A stretch of DNA of 64,000 nt from Sphingomonas sp. (GTDB lineage Bacteria; Pseudomonadota; Alphaproteobacteria; Sphingomonadales; Sphingomonadaceae). Every line of letters begins with the position of its first letter. The first letter of the stretch is position 1. A program made the position numbers and the translations under genes. The stretch lies in NCBI RefSeq assembly GCF_017304615.1, contig NZ_JAFKLZ010000002.1, positions 1 to 64,000 on the forward strand. The letters are read 5' to 3'. Below are positions 56,583-64,000 of this stretch, piece after piece. The notes under the pieces are model-generated. The model made no database searches. It was not told where the DNA came from and saw nothing but the letters and a program-made list of their open reading frames with translations.

Positions 56583-57791
56583 TCAAAGCCCGACCTTCCG
56601 GAGCGCCTGATCGAGGTCGTCGATCAGGTCCTGGGGGTCTTCGAGACCCACGTTGATCCGCAGCATCCCCTCGGTCACGCCCATTTCGAGCCGCTTGGCT
56701 TCGTCGACCCCCGAATGCGTGGTCGAGCTGGGATGCGTCATCAGCGAGCGCGAATCGCCGATATTGTTCGAAATATCGATCAGGGTCAGTGCATCGAGCA
56801 GCCCGTGCGCCTGTTCGCGCCCGCCATCGACCTCGAACGCGAAGATCGACCCGGCCGCTTCCATCTGACTCATCGCGAGGTTGTGCTGCGGATGACTTGC
56901 CAAGCCGGGGTGAAGGATGCGCGGCACGCGCCCTTCCAGGAATCGCCCGACCTTCAAGCTGTTCTCGCTTTGCCGCCGGATGCGCAAATCGAGCGTCTCC
57001 AGTCCCTTCAACACCACCCAGGCGTTGAACGGCGACAGCGTCGGGCCGGTGTTGCGGTGAAAGGGCAGCAGCGTGTTGTTGATGAAATCCTCGGTCCCGC
57101 ACACGACCCCAGCGAGCACGCGGCCCTGACCATCCATCATCTTGGTCGCTGAATGCGCGACGACGTCCGCGCCGAATTCGACCGGACGCTGCAAAGCGGG
57201 CGTCGCGAAGGCGTTGTCGACCACCGACACGATCCCGCGCTCCCTGGCGATACGGCACACGGCGGCCAGATCGACGATGTCCATCGTCGGGTTGGCGGGG
57301 GTTTCGAAGAAATAGATTTTGGTCTCGGGCCGCGTCGCGTCGATGAAGGCTTGCGGGTCGCGCGCATCGACCACCGTCGCGCCGATCCCGAACTTGGGCA
57401 GCAAGGTGTCGACCAGCCAGCGGCACGACCCGAACGCCGCGCGCCCAGCCACGACATGGTCGCCGGTCTGGAGCTGGCAGAGCAATGCCGCGGTCATCGC
57501 CGCCATGCCGGTCGCGGTGGCGCGCGCAGCCTCCGTCCCCTCCATCAGCGCGACGCGTTGCTCGAGCATTTCGACCGTCGGGTTCTGCAACCGCGAATAG
57601 GTCATCCCGACCTGATCGCCCCGGAAGCGCGCCGCGGCATCCTCCGCGCAATCGTACGCATAGCCCGAGGTCAGGAAGAGCGCTTCGCTGGTTTCCCCGA
57701 ATTCCGACCGCGCAGTGCCGCCGCGCACCGCCTGCGTCGCGGGGCGCCAGCGTTGCGTGATCGCGCGATCCTGTCCGGTACGGCGTTTCAT
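56583..57791 (-). CDS. metZ: O-succinylhomoserine sulfhydrylase
   Basis: Cys/Met metabolism PLP enzyme of 402 residues. PLP lysine in HSATKMMDGQGRVLAG; motif TGMAAMTAALLCQLQTGDHVV and NPTVEMLEQRVALMEGTEAA. It makes homocysteine from O-succinylhomoserine and sulfide. First gene of a minus-strand run with apaG, LysR, GNAT and a small membrane gene. Distinguishing it from cystathionine gamma-synthase rests on overall resemblance. Confidence 0.88.
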   Translation of the reverse strand: MKRRTGQDRAITQRWRPATQAVRGGTARSEFGETSEALFLTSGYAYDCAEDAAARFRGDQVGMTYSRLQNPTVEMLEQRVALMEGTEAARATATGMAAMTAALLCQLQTGDHVVAGRAAFGSCRWLVDTLLPKFGIGATVVDARDPQAFIDATRPETKIYFFETPANPTMDIVDLAAVCRIARERGIVSVVDNAFATPALQRPVEFGADVVAHSATKMMDGQGRVLAGVVCGTEDFINNTLLPFHRNTGPTLSPFNAWVVLKGLETLDLRIRRQSENSLKVGRFLEGRVPRILHPGLASHPQHNLAMSQMEAAGSIFAFEVDGGREQAHGLLDALTLIDISNNIGDSRSLMTHPSSTTHSGVDEAKRLEMGVTEGMLRINVGLEDPQDLIDDLDQALRKVGL

Positions 57792-57875
57792 CGCGACGGG
57801 CTTTGCGGGGAACGAGGGGCCAAGGTCAACCTTCTAGCGGCATTACCCGCGTCGATCGACTATCAGGCGGCCCAT

Positions 57876-58220
57876 TTACTTGCTGGGTGCATCCATCCGG
57901 TGCCCCGCAGATGCCACCAGGGCATCCTGGTCGGCGACGATTTTGCGCACGTCAGCCTCGGCAAGCGGGGCGAGGAAAGCGACCCCGAACCGGCGATCCG
58001 CCCGCCATGCCACGCGCGCACGGAGGGAATGGACCCCGCATTTCAGCTGGACGATCGCGCCGGGGAGCGGCGGGTCTGGCGCGAAGATCAGTGCGCCGCC
58101 CGCCGAAAGATTCAGGAGATGGACGCGCCGCGTCCGGCCATTGACGGTCATCTCCGTCGGCTGAAACAGCTTATAGCGCTGAGTCGCGCGCATTTCCTGC
58201 ACGCCAGCCAATGAATTCAC
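57876..58220 (-). CDS. PilZ domain protein
   Basis: 114 residues comprising one PilZ domain with RxxxR (RATQR, residues 11-15) and NxSxxG (NLSAGG, about 37-42), the c-di-GMP signature. GTG start with GGGGGA upstream. It may link c-di-GMP to motility or envelope functions. Confidence 0.85.
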   Translation of the reverse strand: MNSLAGVQEMRATQRYKLFQPTEMTVNGRTRRVHLLNLSAGGALIFAPDPPLPGAIVQLKCGVHSLRARVAWRADRRFGVAFLAPLAEADVRKIVADQDALVASAGHRMDAPSK

Positions 58221-58338
58221 GAGAATTCCCCCTTCGCCCGATCTATCGCGCCAAAAAGCCGCCGGTGACAGGCTTCGTTCCGCAAAAAGAGAGCTAAGGC
58301 TACGTTAGCCAGTTGCCGAATGCGCGAAGGCTGCAGAT

Positions 58339-58980
58339 TCAGGCGAACGCCGGCGAGCGCTTCAGCTGCTGATATGCCGCGATCACTTCCTGCAGCGCCC
58401 TTTCCATGCTGCGGTCGCCCCCGTTTCTGTCCGGGTGAAATTTGCGCACCAGTTCAGAATAGCGCGTTCTCAGCCCCTTGCGGTCGGCATCGTGGCTCAG
58501 CCCGAGCACGCGCAGCGCATGACGATCGGCTTGCGACAGCGGCTTGCCGTCGGCGCGTTCCTGCACCACGCGCTCGCGAAAGCGCGCGCCAATCGCGTCG
58601 AGCGGATCGGCGAAATCGGCCCAGCGCGGCGGGCGGTCGGCGCCGGCATGCGCGAAGGCGCGCGTCTCGCGTTCCCATCCGGCATAGGGCCGCTGCGCCT
58701 CGTGGATTTCGTCGGGGTTCATGCCGTTGAAGAAATTGTACCGCGAATTGAACGCGCGGACATGATCGAGGCAAAGGTAGCGATATTCGCCCGGCCCGTC
58801 GCGGCCCGACGCGAAGCCCTCGGTCAGCGGCGCGCGGAATTCGCCGGGCTGCGCGCACCCAGGCTCCGCGCAGACGCGCCCGTCCGCCGCGACACGGCCG
58901 TGAAATCTGGCGTTCGGACGGTCCTTCGGCCCATTTTCGGGATCACGACGCGACAAGCAGGCTGGCTCCGGGAAAAGCAT
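58339..58980 (-). CDS. J-domain (DnaJ-like) protein
   Basis: 213 residues. The J domain is at the C terminus (about 150-210), with the HPD motif in VRKFHPDRNGGD. The N-terminal 60 residues hold CAEPGC and a later CLDH, a possible metal site. It starts 20 bases from the divergent BolA gene. Confidence 0.87.
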   Translation of the reverse strand: MLFPEPACLSRRDPENGPKDRPNARFHGRVAADGRVCAEPGCAQPGEFRAPLTEGFASGRDGPGEYRYLCLDHVRAFNSRYNFFNGMNPDEIHEAQRPYAGWERETRAFAHAGADRPPRWADFADPLDAIGARFRERVVQERADGKPLSQADRHALRVLGLSHDADRKGLRTRYSELVRKFHPDRNGGDRSMERALQEVIAAYQQLKRSPAFA

Positions 58981-59000
58981 CTTATATAGGCGAGCGCACC

Positions 59001-59297
59001 ATGACTTCCACGCCCCTCTCCGATGAAATCCACGCCCGCCTGACCAAAGCGCTCGCGCCGGTCGTGCTCCACGTCATTAACACCAGCCACCATCATGCCG
59101 GGCATATGGGCGACGACGGCAGCGGCGAAACGCACTGGACCGTCGTGGTGGCGAGCGACCGCTTCACCGGGCTGAGCCGTATCGAGCGCCAGCGGCTGGT
59201 CAACAACACGCTCGCCGATCTGCTGGCAACCCGCATCCACGCGCTCGAAATCCGCGCCCGTGCACCTGGCGAATCCGATCCGCGCGTGTGGAGTTAG
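59001..59297 (+). CDS. BolA family protein
   Basis: 98 residues with the BolA fold motif SHHHAGHMGDDGSGETHWTVVVASDRFTGLSRIERQRLVNNTLADLL. BolA proteins cooperate with monothiol glutaredoxins in Fe-S trafficking. Divergently arranged with the J-domain gene. Confidence 0.92.
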   Translation: MTSTPLSDEIHARLTKALAPVVLHVINTSHHHAGHMGDDGSGETHWTVVVASDRFTGLSRIERQRLVNNTLADLLATRIHALEIRARAPGESDPRVWS

Positions 59298-59378
59298 TGA
59301 CCGGCACGCGCCGGACATAAACGAAGCGTTTCGCGGAAGGCTGATGCGCGGCGAGCGGCGCTGCGCTATCTGCCGGCC

Positions 59379-59819
59379 ATGTCCCGCACGCCCCGCCCCG
59401 CCGCACGCATCCTGCTGGTCGATGGCGAGGACCGCGTGCTGCTGTTCCGCTTCACGCCGGAGGACGGCCGCCCGCCCTTCTGGTGCACGGTCGGCGGCGC
59501 GGTCGATCCAGGCGAGAGTTACGAAGAGGCCGCGCGCCGCGAACTCCATGAGGAAACCGGCATCGTCGCCGATCCCGGCCCCGAAATCTTTCGCCGCGAG
59601 GTCGACTTCCTGACGATCGAGGGCGTCGAGGTTACCGCCGACGAACGCTATTTCCTGGTCCGCACCGACACGCGCGAGATCGACCCCTCCGGCCATACCG
59701 AACTCGAACGGCGCGTGATGCAGCGCTGGCGCTGGGTGGCGCCTGCCGACCTCGCCACGCTCGGCGAACGATATTTTCCCGAAGACCTGCCCCAGATGCT
59801 GGAGGAAGCACTCCGATGA
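59379..59819 (+). CDS. NUDIX hydrolase
   Basis: 146 residues; the Nudix box GGAVDPGESYEEAARRELHEETGI is intact (REL...EE). Likely hydrolyses a nucleoside diphosphate derivative. Stop overlaps the pirin start (ATGA). Confidence 0.93.
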   Translation: MSRTPRPAARILLVDGEDRVLLFRFTPEDGRPPFWCTVGGAVDPGESYEEAARRELHEETGIVADPGPEIFRREVDFLTIEGVEVTADERYFLVRTDTREIDPSGHTELERRVMQRWRWVAPADLATLGERYFPEDLPQMLEEALR

Positions 59820-60718
59820 CCAACGACGACCTGATCCTGCGCACGATCACCCCGACCACGCACGACCTCGGCGGGTTCAAGGTCCACCGCACATTGCCAT
59901 CGAAGCCGCACCAGATGGTCGGCCCGTTCATCTTCTTCGACCAGATGGGCCCGGCGCATCTCGACGTCGGCACCGGCATCGACGTCCGCCCGCACCCGCA
60001 CATCAACCTGTCGACCGTGACCTATCTGTTCGTCGGCGCGATCGACCATCGCGATTCGCTCGGCACGTTTGCGCGGATCGAGCCCGGCGCGGTCAATTTG
60101 ATGACCGCCGGCCACGGCATCGCGCACAGCGAGCGCTCGCCCGGTGACGAGCGCGCGCACGGCCCCGAACTGTCGGGCATCCAGACCTGGCTCGGCATGC
60201 CCGAGGACAAGGAGGAAATGGACCCGGCGTTCGAGCATGTCGCAAAGGCCGCGCTGCCGGTGATCGACGGCCACGGTGCCACCGCGCGGATCATCATGGG
60301 CGATCTGTGGGGCAAGGCCGCGCCGACGACGACCTATGCCGAGACGATCTACGCCGACATATTGCTCGAACCCGGCGCGAGTGTGCCCGTCGACAAGGGC
60401 GCCGACGAACGCGCCGTGTACCTCGCGCTGGGCGAGGCGAGCATCGACGGCATGCCGATGGCGCTCAACACGCTCTACGTCCTGCAACCCGGCGTCGCGA
60501 TGACCTTGCGTTCGGCGACCGGCGGCCGCGTGATGCTGTGCGGCGGCGAGGCGTTCAGGACCGAGCGCTACGTGTGGTGGAACTTCGTGAGCTCGCGCAA
60601 GGACCGGATCGACCAGGCCAAGGCGGACTGGAAAGCGGGCCACTTCGCCAAGGTGCCGGGCGACGAGAAGGAATGGATTCCCATCCCCGAGGTGCCGATG
60701 ACCGCGACATATCCGTGA
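59816..60718 (+). CDS. pirin family protein
   Basis: 300-residue bicupin with the pirin metal motif RPHPHINLSTVTYLF, DHRDSLG and GHGIAHSER, containing the His ligands. Coupled to the NUDIX gene by a 4-base overlap. Bacterial pirins act as quercetinase or regulators; role unresolved. Confidence 0.94.
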   Translation: MTNDDLILRTITPTTHDLGGFKVHRTLPSKPHQMVGPFIFFDQMGPAHLDVGTGIDVRPHPHINLSTVTYLFVGAIDHRDSLGTFARIEPGAVNLMTAGHGIAHSERSPGDERAHGPELSGIQTWLGMPEDKEEMDPAFEHVAKAALPVIDGHGATARIIMGDLWGKAAPTTTYAETIYADILLEPGASVPVDKGADERAVYLALGEASIDGMPMALNTLYVLQPGVAMTLRSATGGRVMLCGGEAFRTERYVWWNFVSSRKDRIDQAKADWKAGHFAKVPGDEKEWIPIPEVPMTATYP

Positions 60719-60754
60719 GCAGCTTTTTCGCCAGTGCCACGCCGATTTTTGAGG

Positions 60755-61834
60755 TTACAGAACTAGCAATTGCACCTCGAAATACCCACCACCGCTTGCT
60801 TGAGGGTGGGCCGGGAGAGGGCCAAATTGTGCTTCCAATCCAGCTTTGATCATAGGCGCCATCCCGACAAACGCGAACTGATAGTCGAGAGCCATAGTAC
60901 CTTTGAATAGGTCTCCCTCGACAAAGCCTACCGCTGCCGTAGTCGCCGCAAACCGGAACTCAAACGGCGCTGCGATCGGCCCAATTCCCGGAATTTTCAT
61001 CTGGGTGCCAGCAGGCGCATTTGTATATAGAAGATTCTGAAAAATGGTGGGCTTGCGCTGATCTGTAGAGATCAGTTCATCGGGCGCATAAAAGTCGTAA
61101 CCGTCTTCCATTTCCAAAAGGTCGGACAGCTCGCCTGCCATCGGCATAGCCTTCGCCGTTCGGAGCTTCGCGTGCAGACGGCCATCGGACGCTCTGCTCA
61201 CCTCTCCTCCTGTGATTGGCAGTCTCAAGCCATTGATGTCCTGCACGGCTATGCTCATCAAAGGGTGATTGGAAACGTGATCCTCGTACTGAAACCACCC
61301 ACCGATAATTTGCACGCGGGACCCCAGTCCTTTGCCAAGCGGTTTTTCAACATCTGGGGTTAGGAGTTCGATTTTCCGGCGGAGAGCATCGGGGCCCACT
61401 AGATTGCAGAGCGCTAGAAAAATCTCTTCGTTATCGGCGAACTCCCAAGCCATTATCGGCGCGCTTAGCGAGCTGGTTCGATACAGGCGGAAAGATCGGC
61501 CATTCGTGATCATAAAAAACAATGCAGCAACTTCTGGATGAGCTGCGTAAGTATGCGCCTGTTCAACCGTGTCTTGATCTAGCGTCTCGCTGGGCGATTT
61601 CACTTCCACAACCCAGCGACCTACAGACGCCACTTCTAAAATGTAGTCTGCGCGCCCAACCAAAGGGGGGTCTTTTCCTGGATTTTTTCGACCCAGAAAT
61701 GCCTTGGCATATCGAAAGGACTGTTCCGTTCGGATCGTGTTTTCCGTCCCATGCTCGTAGCCGAGCCTGCTTAACAGCGGTCGTACCACTATCTCTCGGA
61801 CGTCAGTTTCATTCATCTCATCAAATTTTGGCAT
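60755..61834 (-). CDS. orphan HsdR-N-like PD-(D/E)xK nuclease domain protein
   Basis: 359 residues. The N-terminal domain resembles the type I restriction HsdR N-terminal (HSDR_N) nuclease: D63 in VGRADYILEV and E77-V-K79 in WVVEVKSPSE, 13 residues apart. The C-terminal about 200 residues contain no helicase and are not recognised. Base composition differs from the neighbours (my count over four lines gives 115 G+C of 240). No methylase or specificity gene is present. It may be a horizontally acquired defence-like or phage-related protein. Confidence 0.75.
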   Translation of the reverse strand: MPKFDEMNETDVREIVVRPLLSRLGYEHGTENTIRTEQSFRYAKAFLGRKNPGKDPPLVGRADYILEVASVGRWVVEVKSPSETLDQDTVEQAHTYAAHPEVAALFFMITNGRSFRLYRTSSLSAPIMAWEFADNEEIFLALCNLVGPDALRRKIELLTPDVEKPLGKGLGSRVQIIGGWFQYEDHVSNHPLMSIAVQDINGLRLPITGGEVSRASDGRLHAKLRTAKAMPMAGELSDLLEMEDGYDFYAPDELISTDQRKPTIFQNLLYTNAPAGTQMKIPGIGPIAAPFEFRFAATTAAVGFVEGDLFKGTMALDYQFAFVGMAPMIKAGLEAQFGPLPAHPQASGGGYFEVQLLVL

Positions 61835-61896
61835 CTATAGCCCCTGTCATTTCTACCCCGACCGACAAGATCGCGCGTCCTCGGCAAACCTGAAAA

Positions 61897-62322
61897 TTAC
61901 GCAATCCGCCGCCCCGTCACCATCATCGTCGCGCAAGCCGGCGACCCATCCTTGCCCGTCCCGTTCACCGTCAGCTCTACCACCCCTTCCCCCGCCACCG
62001 CGCGGTCGAGCAAGTCCTGCGGCGTGTCGTGAATGTCGATCTTCATCCGGCGCGACCATGCCGATGTGTGGTCGTCCGCCGCCGTGCCGATGCGGATATA
62101 GACGAAGCGCCGCGTCGGCCCTTCGCGGCGCACCTGGTCGCCGAAGAATTTGGGACCGGGCGCGACCCGCACCGGGAAGTCGAACGCCAGCGGCTCACCC
62201 GTTCGCGATCGCTTCGGGTCGAGCACGCCGCTATCGCCGGTCTGCAGGCTGAGCAGCACGCCGGGAACCGGATTTTCGATCACGATCCGCATGCGAATTT
62301 CAATCTGGTCGGCCCGCGCCAT
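61897..62322 (-). CDS. DUF5990 family protein
   Basis: 141 residues: MRIVIENPVPGVLLSLQTG, GPTRRFVYIRIGTAADDHTSAWSRRMKIDI; the pattern resembles DUF5990, a family without assigned function. No signal peptide. ATG at 62322. Confidence 0.78.
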   Translation of the reverse strand: MARADQIEIRMRIVIENPVPGVLLSLQTGDSGVLDPKRSRTGEPLAFDFPVRVAPGPKFFGDQVRREGPTRRFVYIRIGTAADDHTSAWSRRMKIDIHDTPQDLLDRAVAGEGVVELTVNGTGKDGSPACATMMVTGRRIA

Positions 62323-62489
62323 TTACCGAGTATCGGCGCGGCAATCGCCGCTTGCAATGTACCATCACGTCCGACACCGTTGCTGCGCGCCAAGGCAAAT
62401 CCGGCAGGCGTCGCCGGGAAAACAGGGCTGCGAAACGGGAGCGCCAGTGTGACCTTGGTGTGACCTTAGCGCGGAATGGGGAGAGCGGA

Positions 62490-63389
62490 ATGAGCGAATT
62501 CGACCTGCAACGTGTGGCGCTGTCGACGGGCGTGGAACTCGACTTCGCGGTGGCGGGCCATGCGACCAACCCTGCGATCATCCTGCTCCACGGCTTTCCC
62601 GAATCGCACCGCACCTGGCGCCACCAGATCGCCGATCTGGCGAAGGACCATTTCGTCCTCGCCCCCGACCAGCGCGGTTTCGCCAGATCGTCCAAGCCAG
62701 AGGGCGTCGAGAATTACACGCCCGACAAGCCCGTCGCCGACTTGATCGCGCTGGCGGACCGCTTCGACATCGAACGCTTCACGTTGGTGGGGCACGATTG
62801 GGGCGGGGCGATCGCGTGGATGGCGGCGCTCAACCATCCCGACCGCATCGCGCGGCTGATCATCGTCAACGCGCCGCACCCCTTCGTCTTCCAGAAGACG
62901 CTGTTCGACGACATGGCGCAGCGCGAGGCGAGCCAGTACATTACAGCGTTCCGCAATCCCGAGTTCGAAGTTTATCTCGAACGCGTCGGGTTCAATGAAT
63001 TCTTCGACAAGAATTTCCTGCGTCACACCGATTTCTCGAAGGTCGCGGACGAAAAGCCGATCTATCTCGAGCAATGGAGTCAGCCCGGCGCGATGACCGC
63101 GATGCTCAACTGGTATCGCGCCAGCGCGGTCCAAGTACCGGCGATGGACGCGACGCCTGAGCGTCCGGCGTTCCTCGACGGCCCGTTCCCACCACTCAAG
63201 ATGCCGACGCTCGTTATCTGGGGGATGGGCGACAAGGCATTACTGCCGAGCCAGTTGGAGGGATTAGACGCGCTGATCCCCGATCTCACGATCGACCGCC
63301 TCGACGGCGTCGGCCATTTCGCGCCGTGGGAAGCCCCGAACCAGGTGACCGCTGCGATGCGCAAGTGGCTGGAGGCGCAGGGCGCCTAG
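62490..63389 (+). CDS. alpha/beta hydrolase, epoxide hydrolase/haloalkane dehalogenase-like
   Basis: 299 residues; oxyanion-hole HGFPES (from H34), nucleophile D103 in GHDWGG, and a C-terminal catalytic His in DGVGHF. An Asp nucleophile fits epoxide hydrolases or haloalkane dehalogenases rather than esterases. ATG at 62490 with GGGGAGAG upstream. Stop overlaps that of the following convergent gene. Confidence 0.9.
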   Translation: MSEFDLQRVALSTGVELDFAVAGHATNPAIILLHGFPESHRTWRHQIADLAKDHFVLAPDQRGFARSSKPEGVENYTPDKPVADLIALADRFDIERFTLVGHDWGGAIAWMAALNHPDRIARLIIVNAPHPFVFQKTLFDDMAQREASQYITAFRNPEFEVYLERVGFNEFFDKNFLRHTDFSKVADEKPIYLEQWSQPGAMTAMLNWYRASAVQVPAMDATPERPAFLDGPFPPLKMPTLVIWGMGDKALLPSQLEGLDALIPDLTIDRLDGVGHFAPWEAPNQVTAAMRKWLEAQGA

Positions 63390-64000
63390 CCGGCGTTGAC
63401 CTTGGCCGAGTCGGGCAGGCCGTATTCCTCCCCAGCGTTGTTCAGCGGTTCGGTGCTGATCCAGGTGCCATGGGCATGCGCGGTGGCGAGGATTCGCCAC
63501 TCGCCATCTCCCGGCCAGCTCCGCACCCGGACGATCTGTTTGCCCAGGTTGCGGTCGGGCTCCATCATCACCCAGCCGAACGGGTGCTCGGCGGTCGCCC
63601 GCTCGCTCGCCGCCTTCATCGCCGCGCGGATGCGGTCGGCAACCGGCTCGGGCAGATACTGCCACACCACCGAATGCATCAGGACGCGCGTTACGCCCGG
63701 CTGCTGCGGCTCGGCCAGCCGCGCCTCGATCCAGTCGGCGGCATCGGCCTGCACCACATCGACCGGCTTGGCGCGCTGCATCGCGATCGCCGCCTTCAGC
63801 CGCTCGCCCCGAGCGGGCGTCTCCGGCCAGACATAAGCGAGCAGCCGCTCCTCGACCACCGGATCGGTCGCGTCGAGCGGCTGAATATCGCAGCCGCGCA
63901 CCGACACGATGTCGAGGTCGACCGGCGCGGGGGACGTGCCTTCCCATTCCGGCGCAATCGTCACCGGCGCATCGGGCGGTCCCATCCGCGTCCCGCCAAG
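63386..64000 (-). CDS. DUF2332 family protein, truncated at the window edge
   Basis: At least 204 residues are visible; the frame stays open to the right edge, so the N terminus is missing. Family features: ERLKAAIAMQRAKPVDVVQADAADW and VTRVLMHSVVWQYLPEP. DUF2332 proteins are about 340 residues. The ATG at 63985 is probably internal. Confidence 0.82.
   Translation of the reverse strand, partial: LGGTRMGPPDAPVTIAPEWEGTSPAPVDLDIVSVRGCDIQPLDATDPVVEERLLAYVWPETPARGERLKAAIAMQRAKPVDVVQADAADWIEARLAEPQQPGVTRVLMHSVVWQYLPEPVADRIRAAMKAASERATAEHPFGWVMMEPDRNLGKQIVRVRSWPGDGEWRILATAHAHGTWISTEPLNNAGEEYGLPDSAKVNAG

Overview
The window looks like a chromosomal segment of a sphingomonad (Alphaproteobacteria, Sphingomonadaceae, probably Sphingomonas or a close relative). 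The support is high GC, two proteins ending in the sphingomonad-style PEPxxWA sorting tail, a GcrA cell-cycle regulator, an alphaproteobacterial fbc (petABC) operon, a Cpa/Tad pilus locus, and metZ/thrB/apaG-type housekeeping genes. It is almost wall-to-wall coding. No intergenic gap exceeds 300 bases, and I see no rRNA, tRNA, CRISPR array, insertion sequence or prophage.

Layout. 0.06-3.3 kb: a lipoprotein, then ispH-thrB-rnhA (isoprenoid, threonine, RNase HI). 3.4-5.4 kb: a FAD oxidoreductase overlapped by an alpha/beta hydrolase. 5.5-12.9 kb: Cpa/Tad type IVc pilus machinery (cpaA-B-C-D-E, tadB, tadC) that lacks the expected motor ATPase gene cpaF and any flp pilin gene. 12.9-14.8 kb: a DUF1214/DUF1254 pair and a Pro-rich lipoprotein. 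14.9-20.6 kb: ppdK, glyS, glyQ. 20.7-23.2 kb: tandem TraB/GumN-like proteins and a PEP-CTERM protein. 23.4-27.7 kb: rplY, pth, a TIGR02466 protein, ychF. 28.0-34.6 kb: the most accessory-like part, with a PEP-CTERM von Willebrand-type protein, a double PilZ protein, a CueR-like MerR regulator with a mer-like operator facing a glutaredoxin-MauE fusion and a Met-rich outer-membrane-type protein, then a phosphodiesterase and a MaoC protein. 34.7-37.5 kb: cytochrome bc1 (petABC, minus strand). 37.6-43.7 kb: trmL-hemF, two polytopic membrane proteins, lipB, small secreted proteins, queC-queE. 43.9-48.9 kb: argD-argF-hslO with a hairpin leader, and an unpartnered ABC-2 permease. 49-54.6 kb: gcrA, a DUF1996 protein, parE and a beta-lactamase-fold protein. 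54.6-58.2 kb: the overlapping minus-strand metZ-apaG-lysR-GNAT-small membrane gene run and a PilZ protein. 58.3-64 kb: J-domain/BolA divergent pair, NUDIX-pirin, a low-GC orphan PD-(D/E)xK protein, DUF5990, an epoxide-hydrolase-like protein and a truncated DUF2332 gene.

Most genes are in short operons with 1-4 base start/stop overlaps (ATGA, GTGA, TTGA, TGATG), so translational coupling is the norm, and several starts are GTG or TTG. The best candidate for a little-described system is the metal-responsive-looking operon at 29646-32382: a MerR family regulator with CueR-type Cys spacing, an operator nearly like that of mercury operons, a monothiol glutaredoxin fused to a MauE-type membrane redox domain, and a Met-rich outer-membrane-like protein. 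The family assignments are from recognition of motifs in the translated sequence; no database search was run.
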